Shown: positions 25,456 through 33,954, counted from the first letter of the stretch. The stretch is 64,000 bases of DNA from Megalobrama amblycephala (GCF_018812025.1 NC_063049.1:41095503-41159502); one strand, 5' to 3'. The notes: generated by a model from the sequence alone, not told the origin. Program-made: numbers and translations.

Positions 25456-25845
25456 CAAGACTGAACAGCTTATGCAGATATGATATGCAAGTAAACTGAT
25501 CTCTCAAGCAAAATATTTTCAAAAAAAAAAAGTGATGAGAGCAAGACTTTGAATCTCAACCATCATTAGTTTGATTTTGATTTTTTTTTTTTTTTTGGAC
25601 AATAAAGACACAAAGATAACTCCCTATCAGATGTAAAGTGGATTTACAATAACAACGTCAGAACACTGAGAGCTGAACACGGGCTCTAAAGTCTTATGAA
25701 CCTCAATAAAACTATGCTGTTGAAAGTGGAGGGACTCGTGGAAATGTAAAAAAAAGATGGTAAGAGTCTTTTTATGCACTGAATCCTATTAAAGCATAAT
25801 ACATTTTATGTGTCAGAGTAGAGATGTAGGCTAAAAAGGACTTAC

Positions 25846-25940
25846 CTTAATTTTCTTGCTGGGGGCTGCCTCTTCAATGGTCTTTTCAAAATGCTGTGCC
25901 AGTTCTTTAGCTGAGAGCCTTGGATAGTACTCTTCCTCCT
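25846..25940 (-). CDS. xirp2: xirp2 coding exon (EEEEYYPRLSAKELAQHFEK)
   Basis: The acceptor is TTGCTTCCAG|AGGAG and the donor is ATTAAG|GTAAGT. The exon reads EEEYYPRLSAKELAQHFEKT then IEEAAPSKKIK, matching the conserved XIRP2 region upstream of the Xin repeats (the LSxxxLxxxFEKTIEEAAP pattern). The first codon is completed by the G from the exon at 26069-26138. It ends in phase 0, so it can join either the giant exon (ATT GAA CGT) or the LIM exon (ATT CGA GTA) in frame. This makes it the branch point between the two predicted products. Confidence 0.9.
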
Positions 25941-26068
25941 CTGGAAGCAAAAGGCAAAAATTCAAATTAAACATCTTGTGAGTCTCTGTGAAATGCACTA
26001 CAAAACAAATAATGAGCTGCTGTGTGATATAGAACATTTTATCTATAAATTATCGCTATTGAACTTAC

Positions 26069-26138
26069 CTGATTCATTGTGATTATTTTCATAACTGGAA
26101 ATCACTTCTCGGTTATGAGTGATTTGATCATGTGCAGT
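26069..26138 (-). CDS. xirp2: xirp2 small coding exon, 70 nt
   Basis: The acceptor is TTGCTTTATTACAG|ACTGC and the donor is AATCAG|GTAAGT. In phase 0 it reads TAHDQITHNREVISSYENNH then NES, leaving one G that joins AG of the next exon to give Glu. Both junctions fit phase exactly. The peptide resembles the short linker of XIRP2 between the N-terminal exons and the LSAKELAQHFEK block. Too short to recognise alone; the call rests on splice sites, phase and order. Confidence 0.82.
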
Positions 26139-26219
26139 CTGTAATAAAGCAAAATAAATAGAATTTAATTTAGAGCAAAAATCAAGTAGAGTGCAACCAA
26201 CAGGACCTACATTATAATT

Positions 26220-26346
26220 GACATGGATTTACATATGCATTTGGCAAATGTTTTCATAAGCGACCCACAGTGTGTTTATCAGTATGTGCATTCCTTGGGA
26301 ATCAAACATGTGACCATTGTGTTGATAGCACCATGCTTTACCAGTT
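26220..26346 (-). mobile_element. tRNA-derived SINE fragment
   Basis: In minus orientation it reads GCTCAACTGGTAAAGCATGG, like a tRNA A-box region, followed by a degenerate B-box part (TTTGATTCCCAAGG) and a tail with CATTTGGCAAATG. This is the common fish tRNA-SINE layout; a related copy lies at 30950-31062. Confidence 0.7.
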
Positions 26347-26986
26347 GAGCTTACTATGGAGACATATTATGCCCCTTTTCACAAGATGTAATATAAGTCT
26401 CTGGTGTCTCCAGAATGTGTCTGTGAAGTTTCAGCTCAAAATACCCCACAGATCATTTATTATAGCTTGTCAAATTGCCCCTATTTGGGTGTGAGCAAAA
26501 ACATGCCATTTTTGTGTGTGTCCCTTTAAATGCAAATGAGCTGCTGCTCCCCGCCCTCTTAACAGAAGTGCTTTGGTTGCTCAACAACAACAAAGCTGAA
26601 GAATCTCACGCAGCCAAAATGAGGATTGTCAGTAACGGTGTTCAGCCTTACATTGTTCAAACCGGAGTCGACACTGATGGAGAGACTCAGGAAGAAGTTA
26701 CAACTTTTAGAATGAAACTGGACATTTCTGAATGGTTAGCGGATAAATTTATGTAACTGCTGTGCTCGTCTGTGCAGCCAACGACAGAACAGTTAGCATG
26801 CTTTGCTCAAACTTTTGCCATGGCGTTAGAACTGGAACACTGTTTTCATTGGGTGGAAAGATTAAGGGGCGTTAATATTATAATAAGATCCCCTATCTAT
26901 GTCACTACTCACTAGGGGAGCGAAATCTGAGCGGCTCGTTTTTTCACATGCTTGCAGAGAAAGGCTTGCCAAAACAAAGTTACTGG

Positions 26987-27265
26987 TGTCACAGAACCCT
27001 TGTTTCCCTGGACTTCAATTCCCATGATCCTCCTGTTCTCCACACCTGCACTCACTTCCCTCGTCAGCTCCTCATCATCACAGATCACCTGCACCTGGAC
27101 TCTATTGTTAGCACTCCTATATAATGCACTCACTCCCTGCACTCCTGGTCCGTTCTCTGTTGTGTTAAGGTTATGTTTGGTGTTTCCTTGCCTTTGTTTG
27201 ATTAAAGCTCTATGTTATTGTGGAAATCCGTATCTGCCTCATCTCTACACCACCATACCGTAACA
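26987..27265 (+). repeat. 5' LTR
   Basis: Starts TGTCACAGAACCC and ends CCATACCGTAACA. It includes a TATA-like CTATATAATG near 27117-27126 and an ATTAAA polyadenylation-type hexamer near 27200, in the order expected for U3-R-U5. Confidence 0.92.
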
Positions 27266-27321
27266 GAAGAACGGACCAATACAGTTTGGATTTTCCACAA
27301 AAAAAAAAAAAAAAAAAAAAA

Positions 27322-30135
27322 ATGGAGACTTCCACCAGCTCCCTGGCTCCTGCTCCTCCAAGGCCTCTCTCCCATCTGGCAACTGGCGATCGGCTCATCG
27401 GGCTTCTTCAGGTGGGTCGTTCGCTGGAAAGGTATGTGGAGGAGTTCGTTGAGCTAGCTTTCTTGTCTGACTGGCCTGAAGCATGTTTAATCTCCCTGTT
27501 TCTGGATGGACTGGACGACAACACTATCCGTTTTGATGAACATGATTATCGTTTCTCCTTAAGCGAAACAATCAATTTTATTTTGTGGTTAAATGGCTCC
27601 AAATTCTTCGTGGATGAGGTTCAGGATAAGTGTATGTCTCCAGTCCATCCAGAAACACGGCTGGCCGGGCCAGTCAGTCAACCTCCGTCTTCCTCCGCAT
27701 ACCCCTCCAGCGAACTCCCTACCTGCCCCACACGGAACCCACACTCCTCCACTGGGTCCCGAAAGCGGAGGAGGAGGAAACAGCCCGCTCCAGTGTCTCC
27801 AGAGCCCGCTCCAGTGTCTCCAGAGCCCGCTCCAGTGTCTCCAGAGCCCGCTCCAGTATCTCCAGAGCCCGCTCCAGTGTCTCCAGAGCCCGCTCCAGTA
27901 TCTCCAGAGCCCGCTCCAGTATCTCCAGAGCCCGATCCCGTCCCTACGGGAATCTTAATTATGTATGAGGGTATGGATTACAAACCTCTGCCAGTCTCAC
28001 ACAAGCCGCCCAGTGATGCGGCCTGGCTTATAGACTTTTGGACAGAGCCAAGTTCTCCAGTCTCCGCCGAGCCAAGTTCTCCAGTCTCCGCCGAGCCAAG
28101 TTCTCCAGTCTCCGCCGAGCCAAGTTCTCCAGTCTCCGCCGAGCCAAGTTCTCCAGTCTCCGCCGAGCCAAGTTCTCCAGTCTCCGCCGAGCCAAGTTCT
28201 CCAGTCTCCGCCGAGCCAAGTTCTCCAGTCTCCGCCGAGCCAAGTTCTCCAGTCTCCGCCGAGCCAAGTTCTCCAGTCTCCGCCGAGCCAAGTTCTCCAG
28301 TCTCCGCCGAGCCAAGTTCTCCAGTCTCCGCCGAGCCAAGTTCTCCAGTCTCCGCCGAGCCAAGTTCTCCAGTCTCCGCAGAGCCAAGCCTCTCCAGTCT
28401 CCGCAGAGCCAAGCCGCTCCAGTCTCCGCCGAGCAAGCCGCTCCAGTCTCCGCCGAGCCAAGTTCTCCAGTCTCCGCCGAGCCAAGTTCTCCAGTCTCCG
28501 CCGAGCCAAGTTCTCCAGTCTCCGCCGAGCCAAGTTCTCCAGTCTCCGCCGAGCCAAGTTCTCCAGTCTCCGCCGAGCCAAGTTCTCCAGTCTCCGCCGA
28601 GCCAAGTTCTCCAGTCTCCGCCGAGCCAAGTTCTCCAGTCTCCGCCGAGCCAAGTTCTCCAGTCTCCGCAGAGCCAAGTTCTCCAGTCTCCGCAGAGCCA
28701 AGTTCTCCAGTCTCCGCAGAGCCAAGTTCTCCAGTCTCCGCAGAGCCAAGTTCTCCAGTCTCCGCAGAGCCAAGTTCTCCAGTCTCCGCAGAGCCAAGTT
28801 CTCCAGTCTCCGCAGAGCCAAGTTCTCCAGTCTCCGCAGAGCCAAGTTCTCCAGTCTCCGCAGAGCCAAGTTCTCCAGTCTCCGCAGAGCCAAGTTCTCC
28901 AGTCTCCGCAGAGCCAAGTTCTCCAGTCTCCGCAGAGCCAAGTTCTCCAGTCTCCGCAGAGCCAAGTTCTCCAGTCTCCGCAGAGCCAAGTTCTCCAGTC
29001 TCCGCAGAGCCAAGTTCTCCAGTCTCCGCAGAGCCAAGTTCTCCAGTCTCCGCAGAGCCAAGTTCTCCAGTCTCCGCAGAGCCAAGTTCTCCAGTCTCCG
29101 CAGAGCCAAGTTCTCCAGTCTCCGCAGAGCCAAGTTCTCCAGTCTCCGCAGAGCCAAGTTCTCCAGTCTCCGCAGAGCCAAGTTCTCCAGTCTCCGCAGA
29201 GCCAAGTTCTCCAGTCTCCGCAGAGCCAAGTTCTCCAGTCTCCGCAGAGCCAAGTTCTCCAGTCTCCGCAGAGCCAAGTTCTCCAGTCTCCGCAGAGCCA
29301 AGTTCTCCAGTCTCCGCCTCCGAGCAAGCAGCGCCAGTCTCCGCCGCCGAGCAAGCAGCGCCAGTCTCCGCCGCCGAGCCCTCAGCTCCAGCCGCCGCCG
29401 AGCCCTCTGCTCCATTATGAACTTTGCAAAGACTATTCTCCCTCCCTGCCTCCCTCTCCGCCTCCTCCCACTAATGTACTCACTGCACCTCCACCTCAAG
29501 CCCCTTCGCCCAGATCTCCACCTCAGACCTCTGGGCGATTACCTTCACCCTGGCTCCAACCTCCCTCGTCTCCACCGTTGTCCATCAGTCCTCCAGCCTC
29601 ACAAGTCTCCATCCTGCCCCCGTTCACACCTTGGTCCCTCGTCAGCCTGCCCTCCCCTCTGGACTGCACTCCTCCGTCTCCGCTCCGTCCCTCCGTCCCT
29701 CGTTTCCAGTTGGCTTCCTCACTCCCCCTGGTGTTCACTCTGTTGTCTGTCGTCTGTGTTCAACTGCGGCCTTCTGGAGCCCCGGTTGCGCTTCGGTCGG
29801 CGGAGCCGCTGGTTCCGCCATCTCCCGCCGGTCCTTCAGCGCCGCCTGGGCTCGGCGACAATTCGGCTTCGGCTCCTGACCCGCCATGGCTGCCCGCTGC
29901 ACCTGACCCGCCATGGCTGCCCCCTGCACCTGACCCGCCATGTATGCCCGCTGCATGTCTGCCCGCTGCACCTGACCCGCCATGGCTGCCCGCTGCACCT
30001 GACCCGCCATGGCTGCCTTCAGCCCTGACCCGCCATGGCTGCCTTCAGCTCCTGACCCGCCATGGCTGCCTTCAGCTCCTGACCCGCCATGGCTGCCTTC
30101 AGCCCCTGACCGCCATGGCTGCCCGCTGCACCTGA
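27322..30135 (+). CDS. Gag-like repeat-rich protein of the LTR element
   Basis: The chosen start is the ATG after a run of 24 A; an upstream in-frame GTG at 27220 lies inside the LTR and is unlikely. The product is about 937 aa. Residues about 25-100 (RSLERYVEEFVELAFLSDWP through LNGSKFFVDEV) resemble Gag-like domains found in fish Ty3/gypsy-type elements; this is family knowledge from memory. A proline-rich part follows with seven-residue PAPVSPE repeats, then about 50 eight-residue repeats (PSSPVSAE, shifting to QVLQSPPS and QVLQSPQS), then a proline-rich tail with DPPWLPAA repeats. No zinc knuckle, protease or polymerase motif is seen. The composition suggests a disordered protein. Whether it is translated is unknown. 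Confidence 0.65.
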   Translation: METSTSSLAPAPPRPLSHLATGDRLIGLLQVGRSLERYVEEFVELAFLSDWPEACLISLFLDGLDDNTIRFDEHDYRFSLSETINFILWLNGSKFFVDEVQDKCMSPVHPETRLAGPVSQPPSSSAYPSSELPTCPTRNPHSSTGSRKRRRRKQPAPVSPEPAPVSPEPAPVSPEPAPVSPEPAPVSPEPAPVSPEPAPVSPEPDPVPTGILIMYEGMDYKPLPVSHKPPSDAAWLIDFWTEPSSPVSAEPSSPVSAEPSSPVSAEPSSPVSAEPSSPVSAEPSSPVSAEPSSPVSAEPSSPVSAEPSSPVSAEPSSPVSAEPSSPVSAEPSSPVSAEPSSPVSAEPSSPVSAEPSLSSLRRAKPLQSPPSKPLQSPPSQVLQSPPSQVLQSPPSQVLQSPPSQVLQSPPSQVLQSPPSQVLQSPPSQVLQSPPSQVLQSPPSQVLQSPQSQVLQSPQSQVLQSPQSQVLQSPQSQVLQSPQSQVLQSPQSQVLQSPQSQVLQSPQSQVLQSPQSQVLQSPQSQVLQSPQSQVLQSPQSQVLQSPQSQVLQSPQSQVLQSPQSQVLQSPQSQVLQSPQSQVLQSPQSQVLQSPQSQVLQSPQSQVLQSPQSQVLQSPQSQVLQSPQSQVLQSPQSQVLQSPQSQVLQSPQSQVLQSPQSQVLQSPPPSKQRQSPPPSKQRQSPPPSPQLQPPPSPLLHYELCKDYSPSLPPSPPPPTNVLTAPPPQAPSPRSPPQTSGRLPSPWLQPPSSPPLSISPPASQVSILPPFTPWSLVSLPSPLDCTPPSPLRPSVPRFQLASSLPLVFTLLSVVCVQLRPSGAPVALRSAEPLVPPSPAGPSAPPGLGDNSASAPDPPWLPAAPDPPWLPPAPDPPCMPAACLPAAPDPPWLPAAPDPPWLPSALTRHGCLQLLTRHGCLQLLTRHGCLQPLTAMAARCT
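27784..27934 (+). repeat. 21-bp tandem array inside the Gag-like ORF
   Basis: Seven copies of a unit CCCGCTCCAGTGTCTCCAGA plus G, some with GTATCT for GTGTCT, encoding PAPVSPE. The unit resembles the 24-bp unit of the next array (CTCCAGT-TCTCC core), so the two may be related. Confidence 0.9.
28048..29310 (+). repeat. 24-bp tandem array, about 50 copies
   Basis: The unit begins CCAAGTTCTCCAGTCTCCGC. A first block of 14 copies (28048-28383) ends in a degenerate joint of about 70 bp. A second block of about 9 copies carries GCCGAG, and a third of about 26 copies carries GCAGAG at the same place. The unit length is a multiple of three and lacks stops in the used frames, so long open frames exist on both strands; those on the minus strand are shadows. 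Confidence 0.97.
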
Positions 30136-30175
30136 CCCGCCATGGCTGCCTTCAGCCCCTGACCCGCCATGGCTT
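29876..30175 (+). repeat. Short tandem array, CTGACCCGCCATGGCTGCC unit
   Basis: About ten imperfect copies of CTGACCCGCCATGGCTGCC with variable spacers (CGCTGCAC, TTCAGCC, CCCTGCAC). They encode DPPWLPAAP-like repeats until the frame shifts near 30010 and ends at 30135. Confidence 0.9.
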
Positions 30176-30307
30176 TTGAACCTGCCCTGGAGACCTCCAC
30201 TCCAGTTTGCTCCTCCCCCTGCACCAGCTTGAGGTCTCCAGGGCACCCGCCCCCCTCCCGGTTGTTTCATCTACGGCGCGAGGACGCGCCTACCGGAGGG
30301 GGGGTAA

Positions 30308-30586
30308 TGTCACAGAACCCTTGTTTCCCTGGACTTCAATTCCCATGATCCTCCTGTTCTCCACACCTGCACTCACTTCCCTCGTCAGCTCCTCATCATC
30401 ACAGATCACCTGCACCTGGACTCTATTGTTAGCACTCCTATATAATGCACTCACTCCCTGCACTCCTGGTCCGTTCTCTGTTGTGTTAAGGTTATGTTTG
30501 GTGTTTCCTTGCCTTTGTTTGATTAAAGCTCTATGTTATTGTGGAAATCCGTATCTGCCTCATCTCTACACCACCATACCGTAACA
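30308..30586 (+). repeat. 3' LTR
   Basis: The same 279 bp as the 5' LTR, with no difference found by eye. The duplication ACTGG follows directly. Confidence 0.92.
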
Positions 30587-30687
30587 ACTGGCTTGTCCTT
30601 TTTTATGTTTTCTAGATTGGTAGATGCACTGGGGACCTGATTATAGCACTTAAACAAAAAATTCAGATTTTCACGATATGTCCCATT

Positions 30688-30691
<4 letters not shown>

Positions 30692-30740
<49 letters not shown>
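30692..30740. repeat. (TA)n microsatellite
   Basis: An uninterrupted TA run directly to the right of the family B copy 2 target site. Confidence 0.95.
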
Positions 30741-30743
<3 letters not shown>

Positions 30744-30949
30744 AAAATCAAAACTATCAGCATGGTTTAAATGGTTTTAAACAGTTTAAACAATTAAGGC
30801 CCTTTCACATGACTCGCATTAACAAACTAAGTTCGAAAATTAAGTTAAAAAACTAAAACAGTAAATAATCAATATTTTTAATATTTTAACAATATAACAT
30901 TTTCATATTTTAATATATTTGTTTTTAATATATTTTATATTTTTATTAT

Positions 30950-31062
30950 TCCTGTAGCTCAACCAGTTGAGCATGGTGCTAACAATGTTAACATCGTGGG
31001 TTAAATTCACAGGGCACGCATTTACTGATAAAAGCGTCTGCCAAATTCATAAATGTACATTT
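30950..31062 (+). mobile_element. tRNA-derived SINE
   Basis: Reads CCTGTAGCTCAACCAGTTGA (A-box-like), then GGGTTAAATTCACAGGG (B-box-like), then a tail with AAAGCGTCTGCCAAATTCAT. This is the usual fish tRNA-SINE with its conserved tail. Confidence 0.8.
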
Positions 31063-31735
31063 TAAAATACAGTAAATGATTTGGCATTTTCAATGTGACT
31101 TCGACATCACAAGAACTTCTGTGGCAAGATCACTTTTAGTTTTATCAAGGTCTGTGTTTCAGGGTTTGGTGTTTTCTTTTTATTCTACTCAGCAGACACT
31201 GATCTGCTCACCTGATCTGACGATCAATATCCCATGAATTATTCTACTGGACTACACTTGTAATCTCACACCTCTTTTCTATGTATTTTCAAGAGGACAC
31301 TTCAAAACTTTATTTAATTCAATTTGTCCTCATTTATATTACTTTTAGCATCTTTACTGTGAGGTTATTTCAAAGTTCGTTTCCCAGGGAGTGCATAAAA
31401 AGTGCATCAAATCTGAATGAAAATTTGGCTATGGATAAAAGTGCCCACCAAATAAATGCAAACGTTAGTGTTTTCACGTGGAGGTTACAGTGCTAAACCT
31501 CCAGCTTCAAATTTACATTTTTCACATTACTGAAAATTGATCGTAGTTACAGTTCACACTAGATAGTAAACAAAAACTAAGGCACTTCAGCACTGCTTAC
31601 AGAGATTCATAGCTGTAAATTAAGAGCTGTGTGATTCTCCTGTTGGGAAGAGATGCTACTGTATAGTGTCCGATGTTTTTGTAGACTTGTGAAATGGAGA
31701 GTTATTAGTAGCAGGGCTGTCGGAAATGTCCGTAC

Positions 31736-31822
31736 CCTTTCATCCTGGAGGAAGACCTGCTGCGAGACTTGTCGACCCCCGCTGCTGCTCGCCACACTCA
31801 TCGCTGATGAATTTGACACCTC
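31736..31822 (-). CDS. xirp2: xirp2 coding exon, 87 nt
   Basis: The acceptor is TCTCCTGTCACGCAG|GAGG and the donor is GAAAGG|GTACGG. It reads EVSNSSAMSVASSSGGRQVS then QQVFLQDER, phase 0 at both ends, so it is a cassette that could be included or skipped without changing frame. It lies in the expected order between the MEDAEVCSLPGG exon and the TAHDQITHNREV exon. The peptide is low-complexity and not diagnostic alone. The donor is weaker than the consensus. Confidence 0.7.
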
Positions 31823-31899
31823 CTGCGTGACAGGAGACAAGGGTTGTTAGAGGATGAGACATAGAAAAGAACACAAAAAGACAAGACAGCACTCGCACA

Positions 31900-32400
31900 A
31901 GCTCCTTACTGTCAGTATATCTTATCTGCACAGCCTTTTCTCAGTCACAAACAACATATATTTGTAAAGTAACGTTACTGTATTTCTTCGTGGTGAACGG
32001 AAATATACACAAAAAGCAGCAAGACTCAAACACTCAAACTTGAATTAAGTATTATTATAGATGGATTATTTTCTGTTTTCCTCATTTCTATTATTATGGA
32101 AGGGAATTTTACTTAGTGCATTTTTTTTTTTTTTCTCTCTTTTCCCTCACTTCTATCTTTAGATAAGTCAGCCAGAGTGCACCCGGTTATTCTGACACCC
32201 TGACTGCACATCTCCTGATTGCACCAGCCATACTCTCAACTCTCTTGGACTAACAGGTGACAGGTATAGGTAGATGTGACATGTGGACAGACTGACAGTA
32301 GGTTTAATGACAGAGGCACAAAACTGCAGCTCACTGTAACTTGAAGACAGAATATAATTTTATATCTCGGATTGAACCAAAAATTAAATAACACTTAAAA
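31900..32400. other. xirp2 intron, nothing recognised
   Basis: Contains a T run near 32120-32140. I see no exon or transposon ends. Confidence 0.4.
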
Positions 32401-32403
32401 TGT

Positions 32404-32770
32404 ACACTATCCGTCAAAAGTTTGGAATAATTAAGATTGTTTTAATGTTTTTGAAAGAAGCCTCTTAACCAATAACTTCTCAAGTATCATTGCAATTTAA
32501 AATAACTTCTCAAAGAAATGCTCATGAATTGATCAAAAGTGACAGCAAAGACAGTTTTTTCTTTCTCTCAAATAAATGCTGTTTTTTTTAACTTTCTGTT
32601 CATCAAAAAAACTGAAAAAAAAAGCTTTGCCATCACAGGAATAAATATATTTTAAAATATCTTAAAACAGAAAACAGTTATTTTAAATTTGAATTATATT
32701 TCACAATTTTACTGTTTTATTGATAAAAAAGCAGTCTTTGTGAGAAGAAGAGACTACTTTCAAAAACAAA
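32404..32770 (+). repeat. Interspersed repeat family C, copy 2
   Basis: Starts CACTATCCGTCAAAAGTTTGG, matching the terminal sequence of the family, and includes degenerate versions of the internal AATAACTTCTCAAAG and CAGGAATAAATATATTT parts. It is truncated where family B copy 3 begins. Confidence 0.65.
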
Positions 32771-32813
32771 TTTTAAAAGGGACATACTGTGCCTCTCTTC
32801 ACAAGATGTAATA

Positions 32814-33954
32814 CAAACCCGATTCCAAAAAAGTTGGGACACTACAAATTGTGAATAAAAAAGGAATGCAATAATTTACAAATCTCATAAACTTAGAAAT
32901 TATTCACATCAGAATATAGATAACATATCAAATGTTGAAAGTGAGACATTTTGAAATGTCATGCCAAATATTGGCTCATTTTGGATTTCATGAGAGCTAC
33001 ACATTCCAGAAAAGTTGGGACAGGTAGCAATAAGAGGCCGGAAAAGTTAGAGAGGACCAATTTGCAACTTATTAGGTCAATTGGCAACATGACTGGGTAT
33101 AAAAAGAGCCTCTCAGAGTGGCAGTGTCTCTCAGAAGTCAAGATGGGCAGAGGATCACCAATTCCCCCAATGCTGCGGTGAAAAATAGTGGAGCAATATC
33201 AGAAAGGAGTTTCTCAGAGAAAAATTGCAAAGAGTTTGAAGTTGTCATCATCTACAGTGCATAATATCATCCAAAGTTTCAGAGAATCTGGAACAATCTC
33301 TGTGCGTAAGGGTCAAGGCCGGAAAAACATACTGGATGCCCGTGATCTTCAGGCCCTTAGACGGCACTGCATCACATACTGGAACGCTGCTGTAATGGAA
33401 ATCACAACATGGGCTCAGGAATACTTCCAGAAAACATTGTCGGTGAACACAATCCACCGTGCCATTCGCCGTTGCCGGCTAAAACTCTATAGGTCAAAAA
33501 AGAATCCATATCTAAATATGATCCAGAAGCGCAGGCGTTTTCTCTGGGCCAAGGCTCATTTAAAATGGACTGTGGCAAAGTGGAAAACTGTTCTGTGGTC
33601 AGACGAATCAAAATTTGAAGTTCTTTTTGGAAAACTGGGACGCCATGTCATCCGGACTAAAGAGGACAAGGACAACCCAAGTTGTAATCAGCGCTCAGTT
33701 CAGAAGTCTGCATCTCTGATGGTATGGGGTTGCATGAGTGCCTTGTCCCAACTTTTTTGAGATGTGTTTATGCCATGAAATTTAAGATCAACTTATTTTT
33801 CCCTTAAAATGATACATTTTCTCAGTTTAATCATTTGATATGTCATCTCTGTTGTATTCTGAATAAAATATTGAAATTTGAAACTTCCACATCATTGCAT
33901 TCTGTTTTTATTCACAATTTGTACAGTGTCCCAACTTTTTTGGAATCGAGTTTG
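32814..33954 (+). mobile_element. Tc1-like transposon, internally deleted copy
   Basis: Inverted ends CAAACCCGATTCCAAAAAAG and its inverse are flanked by TA (32812-32813 and 33955-33956). The copy is 1141 bp against 1594 bp for the sister at 35786-37379. About 450 bp are lost: the sequence jumps from GTTGCATGAGTGC directly to CTTGTCCCAACTTTTTTGAG, removing the C-terminal part of the transposase. Confidence 0.9.
33143..33757 (+). pseudogene. Tc1-like transposase, truncated and with a stop
   Basis: Reads from MGRGSPIPPM to a TGA at 33179-33181, where the sister copy has CGA, then continues through a helix-turn-helix region (QRKIAKSLKLSSSTVHNIIQ), a second HTH (VNTIHRAIRRCRLK) and the first catalytic Asp (VLWSDESKF). 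It ends after MVWGCMSA because of the internal deletion. The second Asp and the Glu of the DD34E triad are missing. It cannot make an active enzyme. Confidence 0.9.

Larger units (their letters stand above)
26987..30586 (+). mobile_element. Young non-autonomous LTR retrotransposon, 3600 bp
   Basis: Two direct repeats of 279 bp bound the element, each starting TG and ending CA. Reading both base by base I find no difference. The insertion is flanked by the 5-bp duplication ACTGG (26982-26986 and 30587-30591). A purine run with eight consecutive G lies just before the 3' LTR (about 30293-30304) and fits a polypurine tract. The one large frame has a Gag-like start and a repeat-rich remainder; there is no protease, reverse transcriptase or integrase. 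It must depend on enzymes from another element. Directly after the 5' LTR I do not see the TGG start expected for a standard tRNA primer site. Confidence 0.92.
26355..30686. mobile_element. TTAA-type element, family B copy 2, split by an LTR retrotransposon
   Basis: The left part (26355-26986) carries the shared module GATGTAATATAAGTCTCTGG and the exon-like stretch beginning KMRIVSNGVQPY near 26618. The right part (30592-30686) ends CACGATATGTCCCAT then TTAA (30687-30690), the inverse of the left end GGAGACATATTATGCC. The left target site reads TTAC and has probably mutated. The two halves are separated exactly by the 3.6-kb LTR element and its 5-bp duplication. Confidence 0.75.

Noticed and set aside
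28038..29420. Plus-strand frame of 460 aa overlapping the Gag-like ORF
   Set aside because: It is another register of the same 24-bp array. The Gag-like frame is preferred because it has a non-repeat N-terminal domain and begins just after the leader.
27978..29499. Long minus-strand frames of 458 and 500 aa (WLCGDWRT and LENLALRR repeats)
   Set aside because: They are shadows of the 24-bp tandem array. A unit of 24 bp without stops is open in several frames by itself, and there is no start context or non-repeat domain.
31607..31931. Independent small genes around 31.6-31.9 kb
   Set aside because: The coding signal there is only the 87-nt xirp2 exon at 31736-31822; the longer frames run into intron sequence.
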